Counted from the stretch's first letter, positions 1 through 9,303 are shown. The stretch: DNA of 64,000 nt from Paenibacillus tengchongensis (GCF_008973665.1 NZ_WACP01000004.1:372001-436000); one strand, 5' to 3'. The notes: generated by a model not told the origin, from the letters alone. Translations and numbers: made by a program.

Positions 1-231
1 TTCTGCATCCATTCGCGCAGCAAGTTCCTGAAGACAGTTCTTGCAAATACAGGCGGAGCCGGGGTAATCCTCCTTGATCCGCTTCAGCATTCCCTCGGGA
101 ATGTGGAGGGTCATGCACCAGCAGGTATCTGCCGGACGGTTATGCACCATCGCGCAGCCGTTGTCCAGCCGGCAGACCGGGCATACTCCGGCGGAGAGCT
201 CCTCTGCCCGAAGGCGGTTGTCGGAATGCAT
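1..231 (-). CDS. Cysteine-rich CWC family protein (partial, runs off left edge)
   Basis: Reading the minus strand from the ATG at 231 gives 77 codons still open at base 1. The peptide has paired cysteines: CPVC near residue 18, then a C-W-C motif (residues about 41-43, TCWC), then CICKNC near residue 65. This spacing is the signature of the small CWC (cysteine-rich) family, which probably binds a metal such as zinc; its function is not established. A good ribosome site (AAAGGAG) lies about 10 bases before the ATG. The gene is divergent from the ABC operon to its right. The full family member is only slightly longer, so little is missing. Confidence 0.7.
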   Translation of the reverse strand, partial: MHSDNRLRAEELSAGVCPVCRLDNGCAMVHNRPADTCWCMTLHIPEGMLKRIKEDYPGSACICKNCLQELAARMDAE

Positions 232-467
232 AGCGCCAGTCTCCTTTGCTTCTTAATTATCAGCATCTCTTCGTCCATATACATTCCAGATTAGGGTATG
301 GAACAACATATGACAATGAATTTTGCAGCATAACCGGGAAATCTCCGCCACTTATGCCGCCGGGGAAATCGGTTTGTTTTTCTGTGAAAATCGTCCGCTA
401 ACCGCTGACAGTTCTCCCGCTGAAACGCTCATCCCTCTCTCCCGGATTCTCCAGCCCATCCGTTAAT

Positions 468-482
468 ATGTAAGCGTAATCA
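468..482 (+). promoter_or_regulatory. cre site (CcpA catabolite-repression box) before the sugar ABC operon
   Basis: ATGTAAGCGTAATCA matches the degenerate Bacillus cre consensus WTGNAANCGNWNNCW at every fixed position. It sits 26 bases before the ATG of the first permease, downstream of where a promoter would be expected, so binding of CcpA-HPr(Ser-P) would block transcription. No convincing -35/-10 pair was found next to it. The match is seen directly; regulation is inferred. Confidence 0.6.
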
Positions 483-507
483 TTTATCGAAGATAGGAGA
501 TTCAGCG

Positions 508-1467
508 ATGGGAGTACCTACTGAAGAAGGGCTGCACGGTGTCCAGCTATCCGTTCCGCCCCGCAGGCGACTGCAGAATAAGCACAGGCTGTTTCTGATG
601 GCGCTGCCGTTTCTTGTAGTGACCTTTATCTTTTACTACCTGCCGGTCAGCGGATGGATTTATGCGTTCTATGATTTTATTCCCGGTATTCCGCTGTCGG
701 ACACCCCATTCGTGGGGCTGAAATGGTTCCGTACCATGGTGTCCAATCCTACGCAGACGGCGGAAGTACTGAGGGTGCTGAGAAATACGGTGGCGATGAG
801 CACGCTGGGTCTGGCAACCTCGGTGTTTCCGGTAATATTCGCCATCCTGCTGACAGAGATCAAGTCCGGCTGGTACCGCAAATTTGTGCAGACGATGACG
901 ACGATTCCCAATTTTATCAGCTGGATTCTCGTCTATGCGCTGGCGTTCTCCTTATTTTCGGTGGACAGCGGGGTGGTTAGCGGCATACTGGTCTCGCTCG
1001 GTCTTGTGGATGAGGGCTTCAACCTGCTGGCGTCCGGCTCGCATATCTGGCTTACGATGATCGCCTGGTACTGGTGGAAGTCGCTAGGGTGGGGGGCTAT
1101 CCTGTACCTGGCGGCGATTGCGGGCATCGATCAGGAGCTGTACGAAGCAGCAGAGGTGGACGGCGCTTCCCGGTTCCGCAAAATCTGGCATATCACCGTG
1201 CCCGGTATTATTCCAACCTTCTTCGTGCTGCTGCTGCTTTCGATCGGCAATTTTGTTAACAACGGCATGGAGCAGTATTTTGCCTTTCAGAATGCGATGA
1301 ACAAGGACACGATCGAAGTGCTTGATCTCTATGTGTACAACATCGCCTTTGCCAACAATTTTCCGTTCGCCACAGCGGTCAGCATGCTGAAATCGGCAGT
1401 CAGCGTCCTGCTGCTGTTCGGAGCCAATACGCTGTCGCGGCTGGTACGGGACGAATCCATTATTTGA
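508..1467 (+). CDS. Carbohydrate ABC transporter permease, LplB type
   Basis: Inner-membrane permease, 319 residues, of the binding-protein-dependent importer family (MalF-like, LplB/YtcP class) common in Paenibacillus. About six membrane segments are visible, beginning with the hydrophobic stretch LMALPFLVVTFIFYYL near residue 30. The EAA loop that docks on the ATPase is at about 210-230 (ELYEAAEVDGASRFRKIWHI). The ribosome site TAGGAG precedes the ATG by 8 bases. It is followed after 15 bases by the second permease. The ATPase is not in the operon, as usual for this class, where a shared MsmX-like ATPase serves many importers. The substrate cannot be read from the sequence; oligo- or polysaccharide fragments are likely. 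Confidence 0.88.
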   Translation: MGVPTEEGLHGVQLSVPPRRRLQNKHRLFLMALPFLVVTFIFYYLPVSGWIYAFYDFIPGIPLSDTPFVGLKWFRTMVSNPTQTAEVLRVLRNTVAMSTLGLATSVFPVIFAILLTEIKSGWYRKFVQTMTTIPNFISWILVYALAFSLFSVDSGVVSGILVSLGLVDEGFNLLASGSHIWLTMIAWYWWKSLGWGAILYLAAIAGIDQELYEAAEVDGASRFRKIWHITVPGIIPTFFVLLLLSIGNFVNNGMEQYFAFQNAMNKDTIEVLDLYVYNIAFANNFPFATAVSMLKSAVSVLLLFGANTLSRLVRDESII

Positions 1468-1482
1468 GGCGGTGGTCTACCT

Positions 1483-2379
1483 ATGCGCATAGCCAAGCTG
1501 AAGCCGGGTGACGCCTTGTTTCAAGCCGTCATCTATCTGCTGTTCGGAGTGTTCACACTCAGCTGTATCTATCCCTTCTATTATCTGTTCATCAACACGA
1601 TCAGCTCCAACGACCTTAGCGCCGCAGGTGATATCAGGTTTTATCCGCGGGGAATTCATTTGGACAACTATACGAAGGTGCTTAAGATTAGCGGACTCAG
1701 CCATGCGGCACTGGTGTCTGTCTACCGGACCGTCGTCGGCACATTCCTGACCGTCGGCGCATCCGCTTTTCTCGGCTATCTGTTCACCAAGCGGGAAATG
1801 TGGGGCCGGCAGATCTGGTACCGCAGCATTGTGGTGACGATGTATTTCAGCGCGGGACTTATTCCGTGGTATATCACCATGCACAACCTGCATCTGACCA
1901 ATAACTATCTGGCTTATATCCTGCCGTCGATCATCACTCCGTTCAACATTATTCTGGTCAAAACCTATGTCGAAGCCATCCCGTCTTCCCTTGAGGAATC
2001 GGCCAGCATGGACGGAGCCGGGTACCTGCGGATTTTCCGCAGCATTATTGTACCGCTGACCACGCCGATTCTGGCAACGATTACGATTTTCTCGGCGGTT
2101 AACCAGTGGAACTCGTTCATCGATACGGCTTTTCTGATGACGGATACCAAATATTACACGCTGCAGTTTCTGCTGTGGCGGTATCTGAACGAGTCCAGCT
2201 CACTGGCGGCGCTGATCCGCAGCTCGCCGGACATGGCGGCCAGTGTCCAGAACATGCAGACACCGACCTCCGTGCGGATGACGGTAACGATGATCGTGGT
2301 GCTGCCGATCCTGATCGTCTACCCGTTCTTCCAGCGTTTCTTCGTCAAGGGCATTATGATCGGGGCAGTTAAAGGCTGA
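1483..2379 (+). CDS. Carbohydrate ABC transporter permease, YtcP type
   Basis: Second permease of the importer, 298 residues, MalG-like. It has six predicted membrane helices and an EAA loop near residues 165-185 (SSLEESASMDGAGYLRIFR). The C-terminus ends FFVKGIMIGAVKG, a typical close for the YtcP/LplC group. It is expected to pair with the preceding permease in the membrane as a heterodimer. The start ATG follows the upstream stop by 15 bases with a modest GGTGG ribosome site. The lipoprotein that should deliver substrate comes next after about 100 bases. Confidence 0.88.
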   Translation: MRIAKLKPGDALFQAVIYLLFGVFTLSCIYPFYYLFINTISSNDLSAAGDIRFYPRGIHLDNYTKVLKISGLSHAALVSVYRTVVGTFLTVGASAFLGYLFTKREMWGRQIWYRSIVVTMYFSAGLIPWYITMHNLHLTNNYLAYILPSIITPFNIILVKTYVEAIPSSLEESASMDGAGYLRIFRSIIVPLTTPILATITIFSAVNQWNSFIDTAFLMTDTKYYTLQFLLWRYLNESSSLAALIRSSPDMAASVQNMQTPTSVRMTVTMIVVLPILIVYPFFQRFFVKGIMIGAVKG

Positions 2380-2476
2380 CACCGCGGCTGCACCAGAAGC
2401 AAGGCCCTGTTCTTTCGGACGCGGAGTATCAGGTATCACTATGAAAGAACCATTTGAAGTGGGGGGGATCGTCCAA

Positions 2477-4333
2477 ATGAAAATCAAACAATGGTTGCCG
2501 GTGCTGCTCAGCATCTTCCTGGTGCTGGCACTGGCCGCATGCGGCGGCGGAAACAACAGCGCCAACAACAGCGCCAGCAGCGGAAGCGGAGCCGCAGATG
2601 CTGCGGCGACCAAGGAACCGGCCGCGGAGGCGAACACCGGCGGGGAGACCAGCGCACCTGGGGATATCGGTGCGCCCGACCATTCCAAGCCGCTGAAGCT
2701 GACCGTGTTCTCCACGACGGCCAATTATGCCGGACCGCAGACCGGCTGGTTCGCCAAGATCATCAAGGACAAATTCAACATCGAGCTGGATATCGTTGCT
2801 TCGAACCTCACCGGCGGCGATACGAAAATCTCCGCCATGATGGCTTCCGGCAACCTGGGGGATATTATCATCTTCGGCGACGACAAAAACCACTATCCGA
2901 ACGCCATCCAAGGTAAGCTGCTGCTGGACTGGACGAAGGACGGGCTGCTGGACAAATACGGCACTGAAATCGTCAAGCAGTTCCCGAAGGCGGTTGAGAA
3001 GGCGAAGGTTGCCTTCGGCGGGGGCAGCGCGGTCTACGGCCTGGGCAATAATGTGGCCGTGAACCCGTCGGGGCCGTCCGAGGGCAAGGATATGACCTGG
3101 GGGCCTGATCTGCGCTGGGACTTGTACCAGCGGATCGGCGCGCCGGAAATCGGCAGCATCGAGGATTATTTGCCAGTGCTAAAGCAGATGCAGGAGCTGG
3201 AGCCGGCGAACGGGCAGGGCAAGAAGACGTATGCCTTCTCACTGTGGTCCGACTGGGACGGCAATTACAAAATGACGCTGGCCAAGCAATTCGCCTGCAT
3301 GCTCGGCTATGATGAAATTGCCGACACCGCCGTATACGTCAAGGCGGATGAGGAGAAGTATTATGATTTCATCTCTGAAGACAGCTGGTATATGAAATCG
3401 CTGAGACTTTATTACGAAGCCAATCAGCTCGGCCTGGTTGATCCCGATTCGCTGACCCAGAAATTCGACGATGTGGTAGCCAAATACAAGGACGGACGGG
3501 TGCTGTTCTCCTGGTTCCCGTGGCTGGGCGCCGCGAATTACAACACTCCTGAACGGACGGCTGAAGGCAAGGGCTTCGCGCTCGTTCCCTTCAAGGGCGA
3601 GCTGATGTATTCCACAGGCTTCAATGTGTACGGGGGCAACGGCATTATCGCCATCGGCGCCAAAGCGAAGGAGCCGGAGCGGATTATGGAGTTCATCAAC
3701 TGGATGTACACCCCGGAAGGGGCGATGCTCTCTGCGGGCAGCGGCACGGCAGTGCCTAACGGGCCTAAAGGTCTGACCTGGGATATCGGAGCTGACGGCA
3801 GGCCGGTGGTGACCGATTTCGGCTGGGAGGCCTTCGCCAAGCAGCAGGATACGCAGATTCCCGCAGAATACGGCGGAGGCGACTTCTATTACGGCTCCAA
3901 TCAGATGAACTTCTCCTTCGTCGTCCCGGCCATGGAGAACCCGGAGACGGGTGAGCCGTATGACCACAATTTGTGGCAGACGACGCTGGAGCGCAATCCC
4001 TCGAAGCTGGACAGCGACTGGAGAGCGAAGATGGGCGCACTGACGGCGAAGGAGTATTTTGTAAAGAACGATATGCTGGCCGTAGCGCCGCAGGGCTTCA
4101 CCGGCAAAGAGCCGCTGATGATGGATAAGACGCTGGAGCAGAAGAACAAGCAGATTGGAACGGTGATCCAGCAGTACTCCTGGAAGATGGTGTTCGCGAA
4201 GAACGATGCCGAATACGACAAGCTGAGCCGGGAGATGCACGAAAAGGTGAACGGTCTGGGCTATGCGGAAGTGCTGGAATTCTCGGTCAAAAAAGCGGAG
4301 GAGTTGTTTGAAGCGCGCAAGAGCGTGCAATAA
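2477..4333 (+). CDS. Extracellular solute-binding lipoprotein (LplA-like) of the sugar importer
   Basis: 618-residue lipoprotein that captures the carbohydrate outside the membrane for the two permeases. The ATG at 2477 is preferred over an in-frame ATG at 2441 because it is preceded by a G-rich ribosome site and starts directly with a signal peptide, MKIKQWLPVLL, ending in lipobox LAAC. An Asn/Ser/Ala-rich linker follows the lipid-bound Cys, then a large type-1 solute-binding fold with Trp-rich stretches (for example YSLWSDWDGNY-type aromatics around residues 250-265) that fit sugar stacking. It is longer than the usual ~430 residues of family 1 binding proteins, as is normal for LplA-like proteins. 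A terminator follows, separating it from the kinase gene. Confidence 0.87.
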   Translation: MKIKQWLPVLLSIFLVLALAACGGGNNSANNSASSGSGAADAAATKEPAAEANTGGETSAPGDIGAPDHSKPLKLTVFSTTANYAGPQTGWFAKIIKDKFNIELDIVASNLTGGDTKISAMMASGNLGDIIIFGDDKNHYPNAIQGKLLLDWTKDGLLDKYGTEIVKQFPKAVEKAKVAFGGGSAVYGLGNNVAVNPSGPSEGKDMTWGPDLRWDLYQRIGAPEIGSIEDYLPVLKQMQELEPANGQGKKTYAFSLWSDWDGNYKMTLAKQFACMLGYDEIADTAVYVKADEEKYYDFISEDSWYMKSLRLYYEANQLGLVDPDSLTQKFDDVVAKYKDGRVLFSWFPWLGAANYNTPERTAEGKGFALVPFKGELMYSTGFNVYGGNGIIAIGAKAKEPERIMEFINWMYTPEGAMLSAGSGTAVPNGPKGLTWDIGADGRPVVTDFGWEAFAKQQDTQIPAEYGGGDFYYGSNQMNFSFVVPAMENPETGEPYDHNLWQTTLERNPSKLDSDWRAKMGALTAKEYFVKNDMLAVAPQGFTGKEPLMMDKTLEQKNKQIGTVIQQYSWKMVFAKNDAEYDKLSREMHEKVNGLGYAEVLEFSVKKAEELFEARKSVQ

Positions 4334-4346
4334 CCGGCTGTAACCC

Positions 4347-4385
4347 AAGGCAGGGCGATGCAAATCGCTTCTGCCTTATTATTTT
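4347..4385 (+). terminator. Intrinsic terminator after the binding lipoprotein
   Basis: AAGGCAG..GCGAT pairs with ATCGC..CTGCCTT around a GCAA loop and is followed by ATTATTTT. It lies 14 bases after the lipoprotein stop and before the kinase promoter region, so permeases plus lipoprotein can be one transcript and the regulators another. Confidence 0.75.
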
Positions 4386-4421
4386 CAAAAGAGGATAAAT
4401 ATGGTATTCTAAAGCTATATA

Positions 4422-4436
4422 TTAAAACGCTTACAA
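4422..4436 (-). promoter_or_regulatory. cre-like site before the YesM-type kinase
   Basis: Read on the minus strand this is TTGTAAGCGTTTTAA, one mismatch from the cre consensus WTGNAANCGNWNNCW (A instead of C near the end). It lies 17 bases before the kinase ATG, in an AT-rich promoter-like stretch. Together with the perfect site at 468-482 it suggests carbon-catabolite control of both halves of the locus. Inferred from motif only. Confidence 0.45.
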
Positions 4437-4452
4437 CAAAGGAAGAACAGCG

Positions 4453-6195
4453 ATGCGGAGACGACAATCCGGCGGCGGTCCATCCCCCGCGCAATCCCTG
4501 CGAACCATCCTGCTGCTGTATTTGCTGCTCGGCACGCTGCTGCCGCTGTTAATTGTGGGCATCGTGTCTTACAGCTCCATCTATTCCATCCTCTCCGGCA
4601 AGATCGGCGGCGGCATTACGTCCGCCCTGCGGCAGGAAGCGCTCAGTCTGGAGAATGCGTTTGATAATCTGGATTTTGCCTCCAAGCAGTTCGCCCTGGA
4701 CGGGCAGATTGTGGAGGAGATGTCCGGGTTCGTTCAGGAGCGGCAGATTCACCGCAAATCGCAGATCATGAATTCTATCAACCAGAAGATCAATCTCGTA
4801 ACATTTACAAACCCGTACCTCGGCTTAACCGCCTACCTGATGCCCGGCAGCGAAGATCCGGTACTGTTCTCCAATATGAGTACACGGCGGAATATGGATA
4901 CCGGAGATTTGCCCTCTTTCATGCGCTATAACGGTGCGGATTATTACGGGCCTCATGTCACCATGTATGCCGTCGGCGACAACACCGTGTTCTCCGAGCG
5001 GCGGATCGTCCGGGTGAGCGGACGGCAGGAGCTGTATATCTATCTGGAGACTAACTACAGTCTGCTGCGCAAAATTTTCGGCGGTCATGCCTACGGCATG
5101 GAAGTGAGCCATCTCCTGGTCAGCCAGGACAGGCAGCGGACGCATGTTATCGACGGACAGCTACCTTCCGGTGTGATTGCCGCTGCGGGAAGGACAGAGG
5201 AGCTGCAGGAAGAGCTGGACGGGTATCATCTGTTCCGCTACTCAAGCCCGCAGGGCTGGCTGCTGGTGGCAGCGGTCCGGAATGAGGTGTTCAGCGGCGA
5301 GATTTCTTCCTGGTTTATCAAAATGCTTCTGCTGGCCCTGTTCACGCTGCTCTTCGCCGCTGTGCTGGCCTGGCTGATCTGGAGACGGGTGTACGGTCCG
5401 CTCCGCAAGGTCAATGTAGAGATTATCCGCATGGCGGAGAACGTTACCTCGCCGGTTGCTTTCACGGGCGTGCGGGAATTTGATTTTGTGCTCAGCAATT
5501 TTCAGCAGATGAAGGAGCAGGTCAACGGGCTGATCCAGGCCGTTGCCCGCAATGAGAAGCAGAAGAGCCAGTTCGAGATCGAGAAGCTGCTCAGCCAGAT
5601 TAACCCGCATTTTCTGCATAATACTCTCAACACGGTTCAATGGCTGGCCCGGCTGAACGGACAGAAGGAGATCGACCGGCTGGTGACGCTGCTGGTGAAG
5701 GTGCTCCATTACAATCTGGGCAAGCAGAGCATTATCGTTACGGTCCGCGAGGAGCTGGAGGCACTGCGTAATTACATGGAGCTGCAGCGTATCCGCTATG
5801 ATTATGAATTCGAGTTCAGCATCGCCGCAGAGGAGAGTGTGCTGGATGCCGCTGTGCCCCGTTTTCTGCTCCAGCCCCTGGTGGAGAATGCGATCTACCA
5901 CGGCTTCAGCGATAAAGGCATAGTGGAGGTTGTCATTACGGCGCACAGCGCCAGCGGTGTGCAGCTGGTAGTCAAGGATAACGGCAGCGGCATGGACCGT
6001 ACGCAGATTGCTGCGCTGCTTGCAGACGAAGGGGCCCGGCACCGCGGGCTCGGCATCGGCTTCTCGTATGTGCTGCGGCTGCTGCGGACGTATTACGGTG
6101 AGCAGATGACGCTGGAAATCGACAGCGGGCAGGGCGAAGGAACGGCGATTACCATTACGATTCCCCATAAAAGCAAGGAGGACTTCGATGATTAA
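4453..6195 (+). CDS. Sensor histidine kinase, YesM type
   Basis: 580-residue membrane kinase. Order: short basic N-terminus, membrane helix (about 17-40), extracellular Cache-like region (40-280), second helix (about 285-312), HAMP, then the His_kinase domain of the YesM/LytS class. The phosphoryl acceptor His386 lies in NPHFLHNTLN, where most relatives have FLYN. The ATPase has the N box LVENAIYHGF and DNGSGMD. It should phosphorylate the regulator encoded next, with which it overlaps by 8 bases. Kinases of this kind usually sense carbohydrate, often through a binding lipoprotein, and control the adjacent importer. Confidence 0.9.
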   Translation: MRRRQSGGGPSPAQSLRTILLLYLLLGTLLPLLIVGIVSYSSIYSILSGKIGGGITSALRQEALSLENAFDNLDFASKQFALDGQIVEEMSGFVQERQIHRKSQIMNSINQKINLVTFTNPYLGLTAYLMPGSEDPVLFSNMSTRRNMDTGDLPSFMRYNGADYYGPHVTMYAVGDNTVFSERRIVRVSGRQELYIYLETNYSLLRKIFGGHAYGMEVSHLLVSQDRQRTHVIDGQLPSGVIAAAGRTEELQEELDGYHLFRYSSPQGWLLVAAVRNEVFSGEISSWFIKMLLLALFTLLFAAVLAWLIWRRVYGPLRKVNVEIIRMAENVTSPVAFTGVREFDFVLSNFQQMKEQVNGLIQAVARNEKQKSQFEIEKLLSQINPHFLHNTLNTVQWLARLNGQKEIDRLVTLLVKVLHYNLGKQSIIVTVREELEALRNYMELQRIRYDYEFEFSIAAEESVLDAAVPRFLLQPLVENAIYHGFSDKGIVEVVITAHSASGVQLVVKDNGSGMDRTQIAALLADEGARHRGLGIGFSYVLRLLRTYYGEQMTLEIDSGQGEGTAITITIPHKSKEDFDD

Positions 6196-7612
6196 AGCGA
6201 TGGTTGTGGACGATGAGCGTCTGGTGCGCAAAGGGTTCATCTCGCTGATTGACTGGCCGTCCTTCGGGGTGGTGATTGTCGGCGAAGCCGGAGACGGGGC
6301 AGGCGCACTGGCGATGCTGGAGGAACAGGAAGCCGATCTGCTGTTCGTCGATATTACAATGCCCGGCATGACGGGCTTCGAGCTGATCCGTCAGGTAAGG
6401 CGGCGGTTTCCCGGCATTCGCTGCGTGGTACTGACCTGCCATCATGAGTTCGATTATGTGCAGGAAGCACTGCGGCTGGGCGCGGTCGATTATATTGTCA
6501 AGACGCTGCTGGAGGCAGACAATGCCGGCGAGACCATTAGCCGGCTGGTCGGGCGGATCGAGTGGGAGCGATGTGCGGGTACGCTGCCTGCCGGAGGAGG
6601 AGATGCCGGAGTGTTCGCAGTGGACAGCGCGCTGGCCTACGTGCCGGTGATTCTGCCCGGCAGCGAAGAGGAGCTGCTGCGGCTGGACGCGGTCAGGAAC
6701 CGGCGGCTGCTCGCGCTGCGGTCGATGTGGATTGCGCCTCTGCCGGGGCTCTGCGCCGCAGGGGAAGGGCAGCGGGAACAGCATGCGGCCCCGGCAGGCC
6801 GCTGGCAGACAGCCCTGGTCACAGGGCTTAAAGGGCGGCGGGTACCCGAGGTGGAAGAGCTGCTGGAGCAGTGCCTGCGGCCGGCGCTGTTCTATGCCGG
6901 AGACGGGAGCAGGCTGCCGGTCAGCCTGGCCTGCGGGGATCTCAGGCAGCTGGCCGGCAGCGCGGTTCCTCCGGGCACAAGCCCTGCCCGGGAAGGTGAA
7001 GGCCCACTTGAGCAGGCCGCCAATCTCCGCTGGACGCTGGAAGGAGCGGAGTGGGACAAATTCACCGCAGCTGTGCTGGCCCGGCGGATTCCTGCCGGGG
7101 AGATTCAGGCGTTCGGGGCCGGGCTAATCAGCAGCTGGCAGGGATACCTGCTGAGGCCTGAGGAGGCGGCCCGGCTGCAAGCCGAGGCGGAAGCAGCCCT
7201 GGACTGGTGCCGCTGGCAGAGCTGGCTGCGGCAATTCGCAGGCTATGTCCAGCGGCGCAGCTACGAGCTCGGCCTGAGCAAGGAGGTGCTGCTGTGCCTC
7301 ATTCGTGCGGTCCGGTACATGCGGCGCCACGCCGGTGACAAAATCAATCAAAGCGATGTGGCGGCTCATGTCAGCATGAGCCGCGGATACTTCAGCCAAT
7401 GCTTCGCCCGCTTCGCCGGCGAGAGCTTTGGCGAGTGCCTGCGGGGTATGCGTCTTACGCTGGCCAAGACGCTGCTGCTGACCACGAACATCCCCGTCTG
7501 CGAAATCGCCTGCCGGTCCGGCTTCGAGGATGACCGTTATTTCAGCCGGCTGTTCCGGGAGCATGTCGGCAGCCTGCCGAGCGAATACCGGGCGGAGGGG
7601 ATCGGCAGTTGA
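6188..7612 (+). CDS. Response regulator with AraC-type DNA-binding domain, YesN type
   Basis: 474 residues. Receiver domain at 1-120 with acidic pocket DD (8-9), phosphoacceptor Asp55 in LLFVDITMPGM and Lys in IVKTLLEA. A poorly conserved Gly/Ala/Arg-rich middle region follows, then two AraC helix-turn-helix motifs at about 375-474 (NQSDVAAHVSMSRGYFSQCF and CEIACRSGFEDDRYFSRLF). An AAGGAGG ribosome site lies inside the end of the kinase gene, so the pair is translationally coupled. It most likely activates the importer operon in response to the kinase signal. The middle is longer and more GC-rich than in many relatives. Confidence 0.9.
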   Translation: MIKAMVVDDERLVRKGFISLIDWPSFGVVIVGEAGDGAGALAMLEEQEADLLFVDITMPGMTGFELIRQVRRRFPGIRCVVLTCHHEFDYVQEALRLGAVDYIVKTLLEADNAGETISRLVGRIEWERCAGTLPAGGGDAGVFAVDSALAYVPVILPGSEEELLRLDAVRNRRLLALRSMWIAPLPGLCAAGEGQREQHAAPAGRWQTALVTGLKGRRVPEVEELLEQCLRPALFYAGDGSRLPVSLACGDLRQLAGSAVPPGTSPAREGEGPLEQAANLRWTLEGAEWDKFTAAVLARRIPAGEIQAFGAGLISSWQGYLLRPEEAARLQAEAEAALDWCRWQSWLRQFAGYVQRRSYELGLSKEVLLCLIRAVRYMRRHAGDKINQSDVAAHVSMSRGYFSQCFARFAGESFGECLRGMRLTLAKTLLLTTNIPVCEIACRSGFEDDRYFSRLFREHVGSLPSEYRAEGIGS

Positions 7613-9303
7613 GAGGTTCAAGGTTTGCAGGGAGCGTACTGGCAGCAGTTGTACTGGGGTTCGCACTTGCTGCCTGCCGGGCCGGTACAGAGGAGGAGAG
7701 AGCTGCAGCTCCGGCACCGTCTGGAGTGGAACATGCGGAAGATGCTGCCTACGTCCGGTATGAGCAGCCGGTTACGCTGCGGATCGGCTTCAAGGTGCCC
7801 GATGCCCGGCTCGGGAACGGGGACAGCAACGACAATAATCCGATCTCGCGTTATTTGGAGCGGGTCACGAATATTAAAGTGGTTCATGCCTGGGAGGCGA
7901 AGGGGGACGAACCGTTCTTCCAAAAGGCACAGCTGGCCATCGACAGCGGCGATCTGCCCGATGCGCTGGTGGTGAACCGCGATCAGCTGGCGCAATTGAT
8001 CGACCGCGGCATGATCGCCGACCTGACGGACACCTTCCGTGAATACGGCTCAGGACTGATTCAGGATATCTATGCTTCCACCGGCGGCGAAGCACTGGAA
8101 GACGCCTCGCGGGGCGGGCGGCTGTATGCGCTGCCCAACGTGGCGATCCGGGCCGATGCAACGAGCCTCCTGTGGGTCCGGCAGGACTGGCTGGATCAGC
8201 TGGAGCTGCCGGCGCCGCGGACGCTTGAGGACATCGAGAACATCGCCCGTGCCTTTGTCGAACGAGACCCAGACGGCAACGGCAAACGCGACACAGTCGG
8301 CATAAGCGCCTACAGCCAGATTGTGTACGGCTCGAAGCCCCATGTGAACGGGCTGGATGCCGTGTTCCACGCCTTTCACGCCTTTCCGGCGAACTGGATC
8401 AGGAATGAAGCCGGCGACATCGTGTACGGCTCCACGACGCCGGAAACGAAGGAAGCGCTCATCCAGCTAGCCGGCTGGTACAAGCGGGGACTGATTGATC
8501 CGGATTTTGCGCTCTACAGGGAAACCCAGGAGCCGATTCTCGCCGGCCGGACCGGGATGTTCTTCGGTCCGTGGTGGATGCCTTACTACCCGCTCTCGGA
8601 GGCGGTGGCCCTGGATACCAGAGCGGAGTGGAGGGCGTTCGCTGCCCCGCTCGACGGGAACGGGCATTTCGTCGCCCATATGGCGCCGGTGACGGACCGC
8701 TATCTGGTTGTCCGCGAGGGGTACGGGCATCCCGAAGCTGTGGTGAAGCTGCTGAACCAGTTTACCCGGCTGGAGCGCCGCCGGGATCCGAATGCCGGTG
8801 AAGTGAAGCTGCTGGACGACTATGCGGCCGAGACCGGCATCCAGCCCCGGGCGTATTACCCGTTCGACCTGCTGCTCGATTATGCCGGAGCGGTTGAACA
8901 GCATTACAGCGATATCCAGCAGGCGCTGCACGGCAAAATCGATCCGGAGCAGCTGGACCCCGACGCCAGGCTGATCTATAAGCGCTGGCTGGCGGAAGAG
9001 GAGCAGCCCAAGAAGGATCTGGAGGGCTGGAAGGCCGCCAATGCTTATAAATACGGGGTTGCCGCGCTGACCTCGACGGCGGTCCGGCAGGTACGCAGCG
9101 TCTACCATGGCAGCACTGTAACCATGCGGCGCGAGTGGCCCAAGCTGCAGCGGCTGGAGACGGAGACCTTTCTCAGCATCATCGCCGGCGATTCGCCGCC
9201 GGACAGCTTCGATACGTTCGTTCAGGAGTGGAAGCGCCGGGGCGGAGAAAAGATTACGGAAGAGGTGACGCGGATAGTGGAGGCGCGGGAGCGCGGCGAG
9301 TAG
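7609..9303 (+). CDS. Second extracellular solute-binding lipoprotein, coupled to the regulator
   Basis: 564-residue lipoprotein starting at a TTG whose last bases overlap the regulator's TGA stop; GGAGGGG lies just upstream. Signal peptide ends in lipobox LAAC. The mature part is a type-1 solute-binding protein of the large Paenibacillus class, with a Ca-binding-like loop DPDGNGKRDTVG near residue 222 and Trp-rich patches (FFGPWWMPYYP near 320). It has no permeases of its own. It may deliver a second substrate to the same permeases, or act as a ligand-binding accessory to the YesM-like kinase; the tight coupling to the regulator favours a sensing role, which is inference. Confidence 0.83.
   Translation: MRGSRFAGSVLAAVVLGFALAACRAGTEEERAAAPAPSGVEHAEDAAYVRYEQPVTLRIGFKVPDARLGNGDSNDNNPISRYLERVTNIKVVHAWEAKGDEPFFQKAQLAIDSGDLPDALVVNRDQLAQLIDRGMIADLTDTFREYGSGLIQDIYASTGGEALEDASRGGRLYALPNVAIRADATSLLWVRQDWLDQLELPAPRTLEDIENIARAFVERDPDGNGKRDTVGISAYSQIVYGSKPHVNGLDAVFHAFHAFPANWIRNEAGDIVYGSTTPETKEALIQLAGWYKRGLIDPDFALYRETQEPILAGRTGMFFGPWWMPYYPLSEAVALDTRAEWRAFAAPLDGNGHFVAHMAPVTDRYLVVREGYGHPEAVVKLLNQFTRLERRRDPNAGEVKLLDDYAAETGIQPRAYYPFDLLLDYAGAVEQHYSDIQQALHGKIDPEQLDPDARLIYKRWLAEEEQPKKDLEGWKAANAYKYGVAALTSTAVRQVRSVYHGSTVTMRREWPKLQRLETETFLSIIAGDSPPDSFDTFVQEWKRRGGEKITEEVTRIVEARERGE

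Noticed and set aside
74..256. Plus-strand open frame at the left edge
   Set aside because: The minus strand encodes a recognisable CWC cysteine-rich protein over the same bases with a good ribosome site.
232..507. Direct repeat GGGAAATC in the first intergenic gap
   Set aside because: Two short direct copies near 336 and 363 without symmetry or spacing that fits a known site; probably chance.
3239..4363. Long antisense open frame across the binding lipoprotein gene
   Set aside because: It mirrors the codon phase of a well-supported gene in high-GC sequence, has no ribosome site and its product matches no family. Similar antisense frames at 14505-15842, 19519-21468, 25648-27102 and 44444-45760 were rejected for the same reason.
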